From assembly GCA_947039485.1 (NCBI GenBank), contig CAMQZC010000008.1, positions 20,879 to 84,878 on the forward strand: 64,000 bases of DNA, in the 5' to 3' direction. A model generated the notes under the pieces. That model worked only from the letters and a program-made list of their open reading frames with translations. It had not been told where the DNA came from and did no database searches. Positions 52,099 through 61,834 of the stretch are shown here, in pieces. Every line of letters begins with the position of its first letter. The stretch's first letter is position 1. The position numbers and the translations under genes were made by a program. Origin of the DNA: an uncultured Verrucomicrobiales bacterium. Its GTDB lineage: Bacteria > Verrucomicrobiota > Verrucomicrobiia > Verrucomicrobiales > Akkermansiaceae.

Positions 52099-53328
52099 AT
52101 GAAACGAGTTCTCATCATCGGTGCAGGTGGCGTAGGCCATGTCGTCGCTCACAAATGTGCGCAAATGTCGGATGTCTACAGCAGCATTCATCTTGCTTCT
52201 CGAACCAAGAGCAAATGTGATATCATCGCAGCTGACGTGAAAGCGCGCAGCGGCGTGGAAATTAGCACACATACTATTGACGCTGATGACGTCGCCGCAA
52301 CAGTGACCCTCATCAAGGAAGTCCAGCCAGACCTCCTGCTCAACGTCGCGCTGCCCTATCAAGACCTGCCCCTCATGGACGCCTGTCTCGAAGCTGGTGT
52401 TGACTACCTCGACACCGCAAACTACGAGCCCAAGGATGTGGCTAAGTTTGAATACAGCTGGCAGTGGGCCTACCAAGATCGATTCAAGAAAGCTGGTCGT
52501 TTTGCCCTGCTCGGCTCTGGCTTTGACCCCGGTGTGACCAACGTCTACACAGCGTGGGCACTCAAGCATCACTTTGATGAGATTGAGTACCTCGACATCA
52601 TCGACGTCAACGGCGGTGACCACGGTCAGGCCTTTGCAACCAACTTCAACCCAGAAATCAACATCCGCGAGGTGACCGCTCCCTGCCGTCACTGGGAGAA
52701 TGGTGACTTCCAAGAGACTGAGGCCATGAGCATGCATCAGCCCTTCAGCTGCCCACAGGGCGTAGGCTCCTATGAGATCTACCGCATGTATCACGAGGAG
52801 ATGGAATCACTCGTCAAGCACATCCCCACAATCAAGCGTGCGCAGTTTTGGATGAGCTTCTCACCCAACTACATCAACCACCTGCAGGTATTACAAAATA
52901 TTGGCATGACCCGCATTGATAGTGTGAACTACAATGGTGTTGAGATCGTGCCCTTACAATTCCTCAAGGCCGTACTTCCAGACCCTGGTGATCTGGGCAA
53001 GACCACGCATGGTCGCACCTGCATTGGCTGCGTGATTCAAGGTAAAAAGGATGGCCAGTACAAGGCCATCTACATCTACAACATCTGCGACCATGAAGAA
53101 TGCTTTGCAGAAGTTGGCTCACAGGCCGTCTCCTACACAACTGGCGTACCAGCAGCAATTGGCGGTCGCTTGATGCTTGAGGGCACGTGGTCAGGTGAAG
53201 GCGTTTCTAACATGGAGCAAAATGACCCTGATCCATTCATGGATGCACTCAACCAGTATGGCCTGCCATGGCAGTACATCGAACTGAGAGAGGAAGATGC
53301 GAAGGCCTTCCGCGTGTCTCAAGGCTAA
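52099..53328 (+). CDS. Carboxynorspermidine synthase (saccharopine dehydrogenase family)
   Basis: CANSDH reductively condenses a diamine (putrescine or diaminopropane) with aspartate semialdehyde to carboxy(nor)spermidine, which NspC then decarboxylates. The 409-aa protein has VLIIGAGGVGHVVAHKCAQ at the start, SRTKSKCD, VALPYQDLPLMDACLEAGVDYLDTANYEP, GSGFDPGVTNVY and NICDHEECFAEVGSQAVSYTTGVPA, the full CANSDH pattern rather than that of lysine-pathway saccharopine dehydrogenase. nspC is not in the window. It probably provides spermidine-type polyamines. Confidence 0.9.
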   Translation: MKRVLIIGAGGVGHVVAHKCAQMSDVYSSIHLASRTKSKCDIIAADVKARSGVEISTHTIDADDVAATVTLIKEVQPDLLLNVALPYQDLPLMDACLEAGVDYLDTANYEPKDVAKFEYSWQWAYQDRFKKAGRFALLGSGFDPGVTNVYTAWALKHHFDEIEYLDIIDVNGGDHGQAFATNFNPEINIREVTAPCRHWENGDFQETEAMSMHQPFSCPQGVGSYEIYRMYHEEMESLVKHIPTIKRAQFWMSFSPNYINHLQVLQNIGMTRIDSVNYNGVEIVPLQFLKAVLPDPGDLGKTTHGRTCIGCVIQGKKDGQYKAIYIYNICDHEECFAEVGSQAVSYTTGVPAAIGGRLMLEGTWSGEGVSNMEQNDPDPFMDALNQYGLPWQYIELREEDAKAFRVSQG

Positions 53329-53354
53329 AGTGCCTGATAGCAATTAATATTCTC

Positions 53355-53388
53355 AAGACTCAAGTCACCGCGGTGGCTTGAGTCTTTT
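53355..53388 (+). terminator. Terminator after the carboxynorspermidine synthase gene
   Basis: Stem AAGACTCAAG / CTTGAGTCTT with a GC-rich loop, followed by TT. Confidence 0.8.
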
Positions 53389-53394
53389 GCCTGC

Positions 53395-54318
53395 TTATTT
53401 TCTAGCGCGTGGGTGGAACTGCTGGTGCAAGCTTTGCAATCGCTTCTGCTCCACATGGGTATAAATCTGCGTTGTCCCTAAATCAGCATGCCCTAGCATG
53501 TCCTGTATCACGCGCAGGTCAGCGCCATTCTCCAAGAGGTGTGTCGCAAAGGAGTGCCGAAGGATATGCGTAAACACATGCGAAGTCAAGCCAGCCTCCA
53601 AGGCACGCTTCTTGACGATTTGCAAGAGTCGCTGCCTTGTCAACCCCCTGCCTCTCTGGCTCAAGAAGAAGACACCCTCCTCTCGCCCCATCCCCAGCAG
53701 CGAAGGTCTCACCTGATGCCAGTAGCGCTGCAATGCCACCCGTGCGCGCCCACCCAAGGGGACAAAGCGAGTCTTCCCCCCCTTGCCCTCAACGCGGACA
53801 AAGCCCTCGTCCCAATCAATTTGCTTGGCCTGCAAGCTCACCAGCTCACTAGCCCTCAGCCCACAGCTATAGAGCAGCTCCAGCATAGCGCAGTCACGCA
53901 GGGATAACGGACGCTCATCACTACCGATGAGCTCAAGCATCTGCCCTACTTCTGCCGCTGGCAGGCAATGAGGCAGCGTCGCGGGGAGGCGACCAGCGCG
54001 CAGGAGAGCCGCTGGATTATCAACAATGAATTGGCGCTTGCGCAGGAAGCGAAAGAAAACGCGCAGGTGCGCGATCACGAGGCGCGTACTAGATGCTGCC
54101 AGCCCGCTCTGACGCAGCTCTCGCAGGTAGAGGCCTAATGTCTCTAGGTGGATGTCAGCAGCCTGCTCATCTCTAGCCTCTGACCAAGCAATGAAGCGGT
54201 GTAGGCTCTGCTCGATTGAGATTTGATAGTTGCTGCTCAAACCTCGCTCTGCCGCGAGGTAGAGCAGGAGGGCATCAAGGAGCTCATTCCAGCTTTTGCG
54301 AGCCTGCTCAGGCATCAT
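53395..54318 (-). CDS. xerD: Tyrosine recombinase, XerD/XerC type
   Basis: A 307-aa recombinase that with its partner resolves chromosome dimers at dif. The catalytic residues are complete: Arg155 (GLRASELVSL), Lys in GKGGKTR (about 179-182), His251-x2-Arg254 (HILRHSFATH), His277 (LGHADLGTTQ) and Tyr286 (IYTHV). The SAM-like N-terminal domain covers ~10-100. The N- and C-termini match housekeeping Xer proteins, not phage integrases, and no att repeats are seen. It overlaps the upstream lipoprotein gene by four bases (ATGA). Confidence 0.9.
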   Translation of the reverse strand: MMPEQARKSWNELLDALLLYLAAERGLSSNYQISIEQSLHRFIAWSEARDEQAADIHLETLGLYLRELRQSGLAASSTRLVIAHLRVFFRFLRKRQFIVDNPAALLRAGRLPATLPHCLPAAEVGQMLELIGSDERPLSLRDCAMLELLYSCGLRASELVSLQAKQIDWDEGFVRVEGKGGKTRFVPLGGRARVALQRYWHQVRPSLLGMGREEGVFFLSQRGRGLTRQRLLQIVKKRALEAGLTSHVFTHILRHSFATHLLENGADLRVIQDMLGHADLGTTQIYTHVEQKRLQSLHQQFHPRARK

Positions 54319-55052
54319 TGTCCTGATGCCGATTCAGGCAGGTCAGGGATATCCATATCATCCACAGCAAAGGGTGCTAGATTGCGTGAAGCCTTTGGAG
54401 TCACAGCTGCTTGGGCTTTCCTAGCTTCTTTCTTCTCAATGGCATTCTTGGTCTCGGTGAATTCTTGATTATTCTTACTACTCTTGCTAACTAGAGTGAC
54501 CATGCGCCCGTTTTTGTCAAGGGAAGCGCTAGAATCTTCATCCAGCTCCATGCCGGGGAAGAGCTCGCTGGTATCGACGCTCGATCCGATAAGTGAGTTC
54601 TCCACATCAGGGATGATGAGACTGCCATCGGCGTTAAACAAGTTTGGATCAATAAAGCCCTCGGGCAGTGGCGGAGTAAAGTCACTCTCGCGCATATAAC
54701 CACGCTCACCCTTGTTCGTCTCGATAAAGTAGTAGATACCCTCACAGGCAATAATCTCGGCATTCTCCGCCTTGACAAGCTGACCCTTGAGCATCTCATC
54801 ATAGTCAGGATTGCTGATGAAGATAAAGGCCTTGCCTTCATTGATCGTAACTTTTTCACCACCAGTATAGAGCCCTTTCTTGAAGCGCTTGAGACGCTCT
54901 GCTTTACGAGCCGTCTCAGCACCCGGGGGGTCTAAGGCGGATTCTGGCATCAGGTGAGGAGGCGTATTATTCTTCAAATCACCCCCCTTGATACCAACAC
55001 AAGAGGAAATCAGTCCACAAAGGGCAATGAGGGTGAGTTGATTTATCTTCAT
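54315..55052 (-). CDS. Unrecognised 245-aa lipoprotein upstream of xerD
   Basis: The signal peptide ends in lipobox LISSC (Cys 18). The mature part has an SH3-like-looking central segment (VTINEGKAFIFISNP ... EGIYYFIETNKGERGYMRESDF), then an acidic stretch and a Lys/Ala tail. I do not recognise the family. Translation is coupled to xerD by an ATGA overlap. Confidence 0.7.
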   Translation of the reverse strand: MKINQLTLIALCGLISSCVGIKGGDLKNNTPPHLMPESALDPPGAETARKAERLKRFKKGLYTGGEKVTINEGKAFIFISNPDYDEMLKGQLVKAENAEIIACEGIYYFIETNKGERGYMRESDFTPPLPEGFIDPNLFNADGSLIIPDVENSLIGSSVDTSELFPGMELDEDSSASLDKNGRMVTLVSKSSKNNQEFTETKNAIEKKEARKAQAAVTPKASRNLAPFAVDDMDIPDLPESASGQ

Positions 55053-55089
55053 AGCGATAGATTAACTTATTTATGACTAGTTGACAAGC

Positions 55090-56112
55090 TCAGTTTTCAA
55101 CAGGGAAGCTGAAGGCCGCAAGGAGTTGCTGAGCGGCAGAGACGGGATCCATGCGATCAATGGAAACTTTTTGCTCAATGATGGGCAGGCGCGCGGCGAC
55201 ATCAGGGTGGGTCTCAAAGGATTCCAGCAGGGATTCATGCACGAGGGAGCGCACCCATTGCAGGGACTGGCGGCGGCGACGTTGGTACCACTCTCCACTC
55301 TCTATCTGACCTACGCGGAAGCTCTCAAGAGTTTGCTCGATGCTATCGATATGGGTACCCTCGACCGCGGAGCAAGTAAGCACCTGAGGTTTCCAGCCCG
55401 GGGTGGGGCTTTGCAGGTAGTGCAGCACCATCTTGAGCTCTTGCTGATGTGTGAGAGCTGCCTGATGATTATCGCCATCATCCTTGGTGACGATGAGTAG
55501 ATCAGCGAGCTCCATAATCCCTCGCTTGATACCTTGCAGGTCATCGCCAGCACCAGTGATGAGGAGGAGGAGAAAGATATCGACCATGGATCGCACGGTG
55601 GTCTCACTCTGCCCGACACCGACGGTCTCGATGAGCAGGAAGTCGTAGCCAGCCGCCTCACAGGCAATCATTGTCTCGCGGCTCTTGCGCGCTACACCTC
55701 CGAGAGTGCCGCCTGAGGGGCTAGGGCGAATGAAGGAGTTTTTCTGACCAGAGAGTTCTTCCATGCGAGTTTTATCCCCCATGATGGAGCCCTTGGATAT
55801 CGTGGATGAGGGGTCAATTGCGAGGACCGCCACCTTGAGCCCTCTCTTGCACAGGTACATACCAAAAGCCTCAATGAAGGTAGATTTTCCGGCACCTGGG
55901 ACACCAGTAATACCGACGCGAATCGCCTTACCTGAGTGGGGCAACAGCTTCGCAACAAGGCGGCGCGAGGCCTCTTGGTCGCGCTTGGCATTACTCTCAA
56001 TGAGAGTGATGGCGCGTCCGAGCTGGGCGGAGTTACCTGCGAGCACACCCTCAGCGAGAGCATCGGGGTCATGTCGGGAAACGAGGGATTTTTGAGGTGT
56101 AGGTGTATTCAT
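55090..56112 (-). CDS. meaB: MeaB/ArgK-type G3E GTPase, chaperone of methylmalonyl-CoA mutase
   Basis: MeaB loads and protects adenosylcobalamin-dependent methylmalonyl-CoA mutase, which serves propionate formation via succinate. The 340-aa protein has G1 GVPGAGKS (residues 70-77), FLLIETVGVGQSE at switch II and the metal-site region AIDPSSTISKGSIMGDKTRM. The G4 motif reads TKDD where NKAD is usual. No mutase gene lies in the window. It is 37 bp upstream of the lipoprotein gene and may start the meaB-lipoprotein-xerD unit. Confidence 0.93.
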   Translation of the reverse strand: MNTPTPQKSLVSRHDPDALAEGVLAGNSAQLGRAITLIESNAKRDQEASRRLVAKLLPHSGKAIRVGITGVPGAGKSTFIEAFGMYLCKRGLKVAVLAIDPSSTISKGSIMGDKTRMEELSGQKNSFIRPSPSGGTLGGVARKSRETMIACEAAGYDFLLIETVGVGQSETTVRSMVDIFLLLLITGAGDDLQGIKRGIMELADLLIVTKDDGDNHQAALTHQQELKMVLHYLQSPTPGWKPQVLTCSAVEGTHIDSIEQTLESFRVGQIESGEWYQRRRRQSLQWVRSLVHESLLESFETHPDVAARLPIIEQKVSIDRMDPVSAAQQLLAAFSFPVEN

Positions 56113-56191
56113 AGTGAGGCTGCTTAACTTGGCTCTATCCTACTACGCAGAGGCTGCTAGGGCAAGCAAGATTTGCTGCATGATGAAGCAC

Positions 56192-59100
56192 TTATTTCAT
56201 ACCTAGCTCATCACGAAGGAATGGCGCGGTGACGCTCTTCTTGCTCGCAGCTACATGAGCTACTCGACCTTGGGAGATAATCACCCCCCCCTGCTCCCCT
56301 GCCTCGGGGCCAAGGTCAATCATGTAATCAGCCTCCGCGATAAGCTCTAGATTGTGCTCAATGACCACGACGGTATTCCCCATCTCGACGAGACGACGCA
56401 ACACCCCGATAAGCAAGCGTACATCATGCGGATGCAGCCCAATACTGGGCTCCTCGATGAGGTAGAGATCCTGCGGCATCGCTAGCCCTTTCTTGATGGC
56501 AGTCATGGCGGCGCGCCTCCCCTTGATGAGCTCAGCAACAAGCTTAATGCGCTGCGCCTCACCTCCTGAGAGGGTATTGCTGGCCTGCCCAAGGCTGAGG
56601 TAGCCAAGCCCTGTCTCGCAAAGCAGCTTCAGGGGGTCGGCAAGTCGGGGCTGTGAAGCAAAGTACTCAGCGGCATCTTCCATGCTCATCTCAAGCACCT
56701 CAGCAATATTCTTCCCCTTGTATCGGGCTTGCAAGGTGCGCGAGTTGTAGCGCGCCCCTCGACAGCTCTCACAGAGTACGGAGCACGGAGGCAGGAAATC
56801 CATCTCCTGCTTTTGCATGCCTGTACCCTTGCAGCTCTCACAGTTACCAGAGGGGGTATTGAAGGAGAATCTCCCAGCATCAAAGCCGAGGCGCTTCGCA
56901 TCTGGAGAGCTAGCAAAGAGCTTGCGTATCTCATCAAAGATGCCAATGTAGGTTGCAGGGGTCGATCGAGGGGTCTTGCCGATAGGACTTTGGTCGACTT
57001 GATAGAGGGCTCGCAGACTATCCAGCCCCTTGCTGCTCTTCCAGAGGTCGCGCTGCTCGGCAGGCAGTTTAGCCCCTAGTGCCTCACGGACAGCTGGTCC
57101 GAGGCTACCGATAATCAGAGAGCTCTTGCCTGCGCCTGAGGGACCTGTAACAACACTGAAGCGCGCACGCGGAATTTTAAGATTAACATCCTTGAGGTTA
57201 TGCAGGCAGCAGCCTTTGAGCTCAAGGTAATCTACTCCCCGAATGGGCAGGTACTTGCCGCAGTAGGGGTGCTTTTTCTGAGCTTGGTAGGCGAGGGCTA
57301 GCCCTGTGATGGAGTCTGGCATTTGGGAGATTTGCTCAAAGCGGCCTTGCGCGATGATTTCTCCACCATGGATGCCAGCCCCTGGACCGAGGTCGATGAT
57401 GTGATCGGCCTGCTTCATAGTATCGATGTCATGCTCGACGACGAGGAGGGTATTGCCGCGCGACTTGAGCTCAGCTAGCGTGTGAAGCAGCCGCTGGTTG
57501 TCCTTGGGGTGCAACCCGATGGTAGGCTCATCAAGGACGTAGAGGACACCACGCAGGGCTGAGCCGAGCTGCGCGGCAAGTCGGATGCGCTGGGTCTCAC
57601 CACCTGAGAGAGTCGTAGCTGAGCGATCCAGAGAGAGGTAGCCAAGCCCGACGCGCTCCAAGAAGAGGAGTCTCTGCTCAATCTCAAGCATGACATTGCG
57701 CGCAATATCACCCTCGCGGCCTTCAAAGTGCCAGCCCTTGATGAGGCTGAGAGCCGCCGTGGCATCCAGAGAACCTAGCGAGGCGATATTGCAATCAAAG
57801 AGCGTTACGCCCAAGGCAAAGGAATTGAGGCGCGCGCCCTGACAAGCTGGGCATATCTCTCGACGATCTTCCTTGAGCGCAGCTTTTTCTACATCGCGGT
57901 CATAGCGCAGCTCCATCTCTAGAGCAGAGAGTTTATCCTCCTCCTTGAGGCTGACTTTCGACACAAATCCGTGCCCGAGGCAGCGCATGCACCAGCCACG
58001 GGGAGAGTTGAAGGAGAAACTCGCAGGCTCAGGCTCAGGATAACTCTCACCACAGCTACCGCAGCTCAGGCGCGTACCCAGCAGCAGCTCGCGCTCAGCG
58101 ATGAGGAGGCGTACGAAGCCATCGCCCATTTGCAGGGCCCGATTAAGGCAGTCTTGGAGTCCGACATCGTCGCAGTCCTTGCCATTCATCCTGATGTGCC
58201 CCGACATGACTGAGAGCTCAGCGAGCACGATATCAATATCATGGTTAGCATAGCGGTCAAGAGGCTCAAAATCGCTCGGGCTCATGAGACGACCATCGGC
58301 GCGCAGCAGGGGGTATTTTTTCTTCTCAGCCCAGCGAGCAAGATCAGCGTAGTGACCTTTGCGGTTGCGCACAACGGGAGCAGCAAGCATGAGAGAGGCC
58401 GGCTTCTTCGCAAGCTCAGCTTGCAGCAGAACAAATATCTCCTCAGCAGAGCGTCTACCCACAGGCACGTGGCAATGAGGGCAGTGGGCTGTACCAAGCT
58501 TGGCGTAGAGCAGTCGCAAGAACTGCCATATCTCAGTAACCGTGCCAACCGTCGACTTGGATCCACCGCGCGAGCGGTTTTGCTCAATCGCCACAGTGGG
58601 GGGCAGTCCAGTGAGGCTATCCATATCCGGAGTCTCCATCTGCTCGGTGAATTGACGAGCGTAGGGGCTCATGACGTCCATGAATCGCTTTTGCCCCTCG
58701 GCAAAGATGATATCAAAGGCCAGCGTACTCTTCCCACTACCAGAAAGACCCGTGACAACGGTCATCTCATTGCGGCGGATGTCCACGTCAATATTCTTGA
58801 GCTGATGGTGACGTGCACCACGCAGGGAGATGCAGTCCGCTATCATTGTCTCATGCTCACTAGGCAGGGTAGAGATCGGGGCAGCCTTTGGCGTACCTTT
58901 GATACCCAGAGCATCAGCGAGGTAGGCATGGGTATAGCCCCTGCCCGACTCAGAGACCTGCTCAGGCGTACCTTGGGCGACAATTTGCCCGCCCTCACGT
59001 CCGCCCTCGGGGCCGAGATCGATCACGTAATCCGCACACTTGATGAGCTCGATATTATGCTCAATAACGAGCAGGGAATGACCCTCATCCACGAGGCGGT

Positions 59101-61690
59101 GAAAGACGCGCAGCAGCAGCTCAAGATCGCTAAAGTGGAGACCTGTACCCGGCTCATCGAGGATGAGCAGCTTTTTCTCACCCTCAGCCTCAGAGAGCAG
59201 GCGTGCGAGCTTGAGACGTTGATTCTCACCACCTGAGAGCGTATTGAGGGGCTGGCCGAGGCCTAGATGTCCAAGCCCGACATCAAGCAGAATCTGCAGG
59301 CGCGAAACAATGCGACGCGCACGCACATTAGACTCATTGGCAAAGAGTTCTTGGGCTTGTCGAACATCCAGCGCGAGCATCTCCGCCATGTTATAGCCCA
59401 GCAGTTGCAGGCTGAGAGCTTGGGGGCTGTATCGAGCACCCTCGCAGAGCGCGCAGGGGACAAAGATATCAGAGAGGAACTGCATCTCAACTTTCTCCTG
59501 ACCGAGACCCGCACAGCGAGCACAGCGACCATCGCCGCTATTGAACGAGAAGTAACCAGGCTTGAGCCCACGCGCGGCAGCAGCAGGCTCTGCCGCATAG
59601 AGGGCGCGGACATCCTCAAAGACGCCCATATAGACAGCTGGGGTCGAGCGCGGCGTGCGCACAATAGGGCTCTGATCGACAAGCAGCACATCAGAGAGCG
59701 CAGCCAAGCCATCAATGGAGTCCATGGACTGCTCAGCCTCATCATCTAGCGACCCGGGGTGCGCATGGCCATAGATGACTTGACAGGCGAGCGAGCTTTT
59801 ACCACTCCCCGAGACACCCGTGAGGCAGGCGTAGAGACCGAGGGGGATATCAACATCAAAATTGCGCAGGTTGTGGCAGTTCACCCCGCGCAGGCGCAGC
59901 ATCTTCTTGCTCTTGCGCCTCTTTTTTGGCAGGGCAATTTGACGCCTACCAGAAAGATACTGAGCCGTGATCGAGTCAGACTTCGCCAGCTCTGAGGGAG
60001 TGCCCGCAAAGACGAGATGCCCCCCAGCAGCCCCACTACCAGGGCCTAGATCTATGAGGTAATCAGCCGCACGCATGACAGATTCCTCATGCTCAACAAC
60101 AACAAGGCTATTGCCCCTCTCGGCGAGGCGGCGCATGGAGGCAATGAGACGCTCGGTATCGCGCGCATGCAAACCGACGGTGGGCTCATCGAGCACAAAG
60201 AGAGTCTCAGTGAGTGCCGCACCGAGGCATGCCGTAAGACTCACGCGCTCAATCTCCCCCCCCGAGAGGGAGCGTGTGAGGCGATTTGCCGCTATGTAGC
60301 CCAGTCCCACCTCACAAAGGTAGGCAACGCGGCTGCGAAACTCACGTGCCGCCTGCTGGAGGCTGCGATCATCACCCAGTCGAGGCAGCACCTGCTCATC
60401 GAGCCATGGCAGTAGCTCATCCATGGGCATCGCCTGCAGCTCAGGCACCGTCTTGGCGCCTACCGTAAAGGCCAGAGCCTCGGGGCGCAGCCGCCCACCA
60501 TGGCAGGATGAGCAAACCGAGTAGACGCGGTAGTAGCCGAGAAAAACACGCACGCTCATCTTGTGGGCGTGCTTCTCCATATCGGCAAATATCCCATCAA
60601 AGCCATACCAAAGCCCCTGTGCGCTAGCCTCCCATGGGTCAAGCTCAGCAGCCTCTCCATGGATGACCCAAGCACGCTCATCATCACGCAGCTTCTCCCA
60701 AGCAATCTTGAGGCGCACAGCCTTGCGCTTGCGATTAGCGGCAATGAGATCATCATAGCACGCCGAGAGCGTCGCCGAGCTGAGCATCTTGAGAGCCCCA
60801 TCCGCAATGCTTTTATCAGCAATCACGCCACGCGTATAATCGTAGGAGATAGAGCGACCATAGCCCTTGCAGTCGGGGCATGCACCCAAGGGAGAATTAC
60901 CAGAAAAAAGACCAGGGCGAGGCTCTAGCAAGGGATACCAGTCCGCGCGATAGGAGCTCGTAGGCTGCCAAATCCCCTCCTGTGAGAGCAGGGAGATATG
61001 CAGCACATCCTGCCCAAGACGCATGGCCGTCTCCATCGCCTCCATGAGACGCTGGCGGTTCACATCGCTGATTTTCACGCGGTCTTGGATAAGCATCCAA
61101 GCACCCTCAGGCATGGAGCTGAGGCTAGAGAGCCGCTTCACCTCCCCATCCAGCAGCACACGGAGATAACCTTGCCCCTCAAGAGCTTGACTCATCTCAT
61201 CAAAGCTGCCAACAGGCTCAATCTCAAAGCAGATGAGAGCATCCACCCCCAGCGCAGCCTCAAGCAGACGCAGCACCACGGACTGAGCAGACTCCGGGCG
61301 TATGAGATTACCCTGCGCATCATGACCAATGGCGAGGCGTGCAAAGATGAGCTTGAGATACTCATTGAGCGCAGTCATCGTGCCCACCGTAGAGCGAGAG
61401 TTCTTCACCGAATTGCGCTGACCCAGCGCAATGGCAGGCGGGACATTCTCGAGCGAATCCACATCGGGGCGGCTCATCCTATCCATGAACTGTCGCACAT
61501 AGGGGGAGAAGGTCTCGACATAGCGGCGCTGCCCCTCTGCGTAGAGCGTACTCATCGCCAGCGAGCTCTTACCACTACCGCTGGGACCTGTCACCACGCT
61601 AATACCGCGCAGGGGCAAGTCCACATCAATGGACTTCAAATTATGCTCACGCGCCCCACGAATCTGGATAAAACCAGCCTTAGTCTTCAT
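56192..61690 (-). CDS. uvrA: Double-length UvrA (two fused UvrA units)
   Basis: UvrA is the damage sensor of nucleotide excision repair. Here one 1832-aa chain holds two UvrA units: residues ~1-940 and ~949-1832, giving four ABC ATPase modules. Four Walker A motifs (GPSGSGKSS, GVSGSGKSS, GLSGSGKST and GPSGAGKSS) and four LSGGE signatures are present. The second unit has all three zinc modules, including CPHC near residue 1075. In the first unit the CPHC-type zinc module 1 is replaced by a segment reading IGHDAQGNLIRPES. Double UvrA is known in Chlamydia. A possible promoter ends 6 bases from the start. Confidence 0.95.
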   Translation of the reverse strand: MKTKAGFIQIRGAREHNLKSIDVDLPLRGISVVTGPSGSGKSSLAMSTLYAEGQRRYVETFSPYVRQFMDRMSRPDVDSLENVPPAIALGQRNSVKNSRSTVGTMTALNEYLKLIFARLAIGHDAQGNLIRPESAQSVVLRLLEAALGVDALICFEIEPVGSFDEMSQALEGQGYLRVLLDGEVKRLSSLSSMPEGAWMLIQDRVKISDVNRQRLMEAMETAMRLGQDVLHISLLSQEGIWQPTSSYRADWYPLLEPRPGLFSGNSPLGACPDCKGYGRSISYDYTRGVIADKSIADGALKMLSSATLSACYDDLIAANRKRKAVRLKIAWEKLRDDERAWVIHGEAAELDPWEASAQGLWYGFDGIFADMEKHAHKMSVRVFLGYYRVYSVCSSCHGGRLRPEALAFTVGAKTVPELQAMPMDELLPWLDEQVLPRLGDDRSLQQAAREFRSRVAYLCEVGLGYIAANRLTRSLSGGEIERVSLTACLGAALTETLFVLDEPTVGLHARDTERLIASMRRLAERGNSLVVVEHEESVMRAADYLIDLGPGSGAAGGHLVFAGTPSELAKSDSITAQYLSGRRQIALPKKRRKSKKMLRLRGVNCHNLRNFDVDIPLGLYACLTGVSGSGKSSLACQVIYGHAHPGSLDDEAEQSMDSIDGLAALSDVLLVDQSPIVRTPRSTPAVYMGVFEDVRALYAAEPAAAARGLKPGYFSFNSGDGRCARCAGLGQEKVEMQFLSDIFVPCALCEGARYSPQALSLQLLGYNMAEMLALDVRQAQELFANESNVRARRIVSRLQILLDVGLGHLGLGQPLNTLSGGENQRLKLARLLSEAEGEKKLLILDEPGTGLHFSDLELLLRVFHRLVDEGHSLLVIEHNIELIKCADYVIDLGPEGGREGGQIVAQGTPEQVSESGRGYTHAYLADALGIKGTPKAAPISTLPSEHETMIADCISLRGARHHQLKNIDVDIRRNEMTVVTGLSGSGKSTLAFDIIFAEGQKRFMDVMSPYARQFTEQMETPDMDSLTGLPPTVAIEQNRSRGGSKSTVGTVTEIWQFLRLLYAKLGTAHCPHCHVPVGRRSAEEIFVLLQAELAKKPASLMLAAPVVRNRKGHYADLARWAEKKKYPLLRADGRLMSPSDFEPLDRYANHDIDIVLAELSVMSGHIRMNGKDCDDVGLQDCLNRALQMGDGFVRLLIAERELLLGTRLSCGSCGESYPEPEPASFSFNSPRGWCMRCLGHGFVSKVSLKEEDKLSALEMELRYDRDVEKAALKEDRREICPACQGARLNSFALGVTLFDCNIASLGSLDATAALSLIKGWHFEGREGDIARNVMLEIEQRLLFLERVGLGYLSLDRSATTLSGGETQRIRLAAQLGSALRGVLYVLDEPTIGLHPKDNQRLLHTLAELKSRGNTLLVVEHDIDTMKQADHIIDLGPGAGIHGGEIIAQGRFEQISQMPDSITGLALAYQAQKKHPYCGKYLPIRGVDYLELKGCCLHNLKDVNLKIPRARFSVVTGPSGAGKSSLIIGSLGPAVREALGAKLPAEQRDLWKSSKGLDSLRALYQVDQSPIGKTPRSTPATYIGIFDEIRKLFASSPDAKRLGFDAGRFSFNTPSGNCESCKGTGMQKQEMDFLPPCSVLCESCRGARYNSRTLQARYKGKNIAEVLEMSMEDAAEYFASQPRLADPLKLLCETGLGYLSLGQASNTLSGGEAQRIKLVAELIKGRRAAMTAIKKGLAMPQDLYLIEEPSIGLHPHDVRLLIGVLRRLVEMGNTVVVIEHNLELIAEADYMIDLGPEAGEQGGVIISQGRVAHVAASKKSVTAPFLRDELGMK

Positions 61691-61729
61691 GGAATGATTC
61701 TAGCATAGCCCCCCGCCGCAATAAAGCTT

Positions 61730-61834
61730 CGTATGTGTCTTGCTGCTGGTATCGGGCTGCAGCAAGCGAGCTCAAGATGATTCTGATTTATTTCTCAGGC
61801 GTACTTTTCTTCATCAATTGATTTAGACGATTCT
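61730..61834. repeat. Direct repeat, copy 1 (spacer plus gene 3' end)
   Basis: These 105 bases match 63896-64000 with three mismatches. They cover the intergenic spacer and the last codons of the acyltransferase gene. The copy marks a tandem duplication. Confidence 0.9.

Noticed and set aside
53395-54318. Tyrosine recombinase considered as a mobile-element integrase
   Set aside because: It has the length and motifs of housekeeping XerD/XerC, is coupled to a lipoprotein gene and shows no flanking att repeats or tRNA target.
58241-59236. 331-aa plus-strand ORF opposite uvrA
   Set aside because: It is inside uvrA, whose motifs are intact on the other strand, and no homologous domain is visible.
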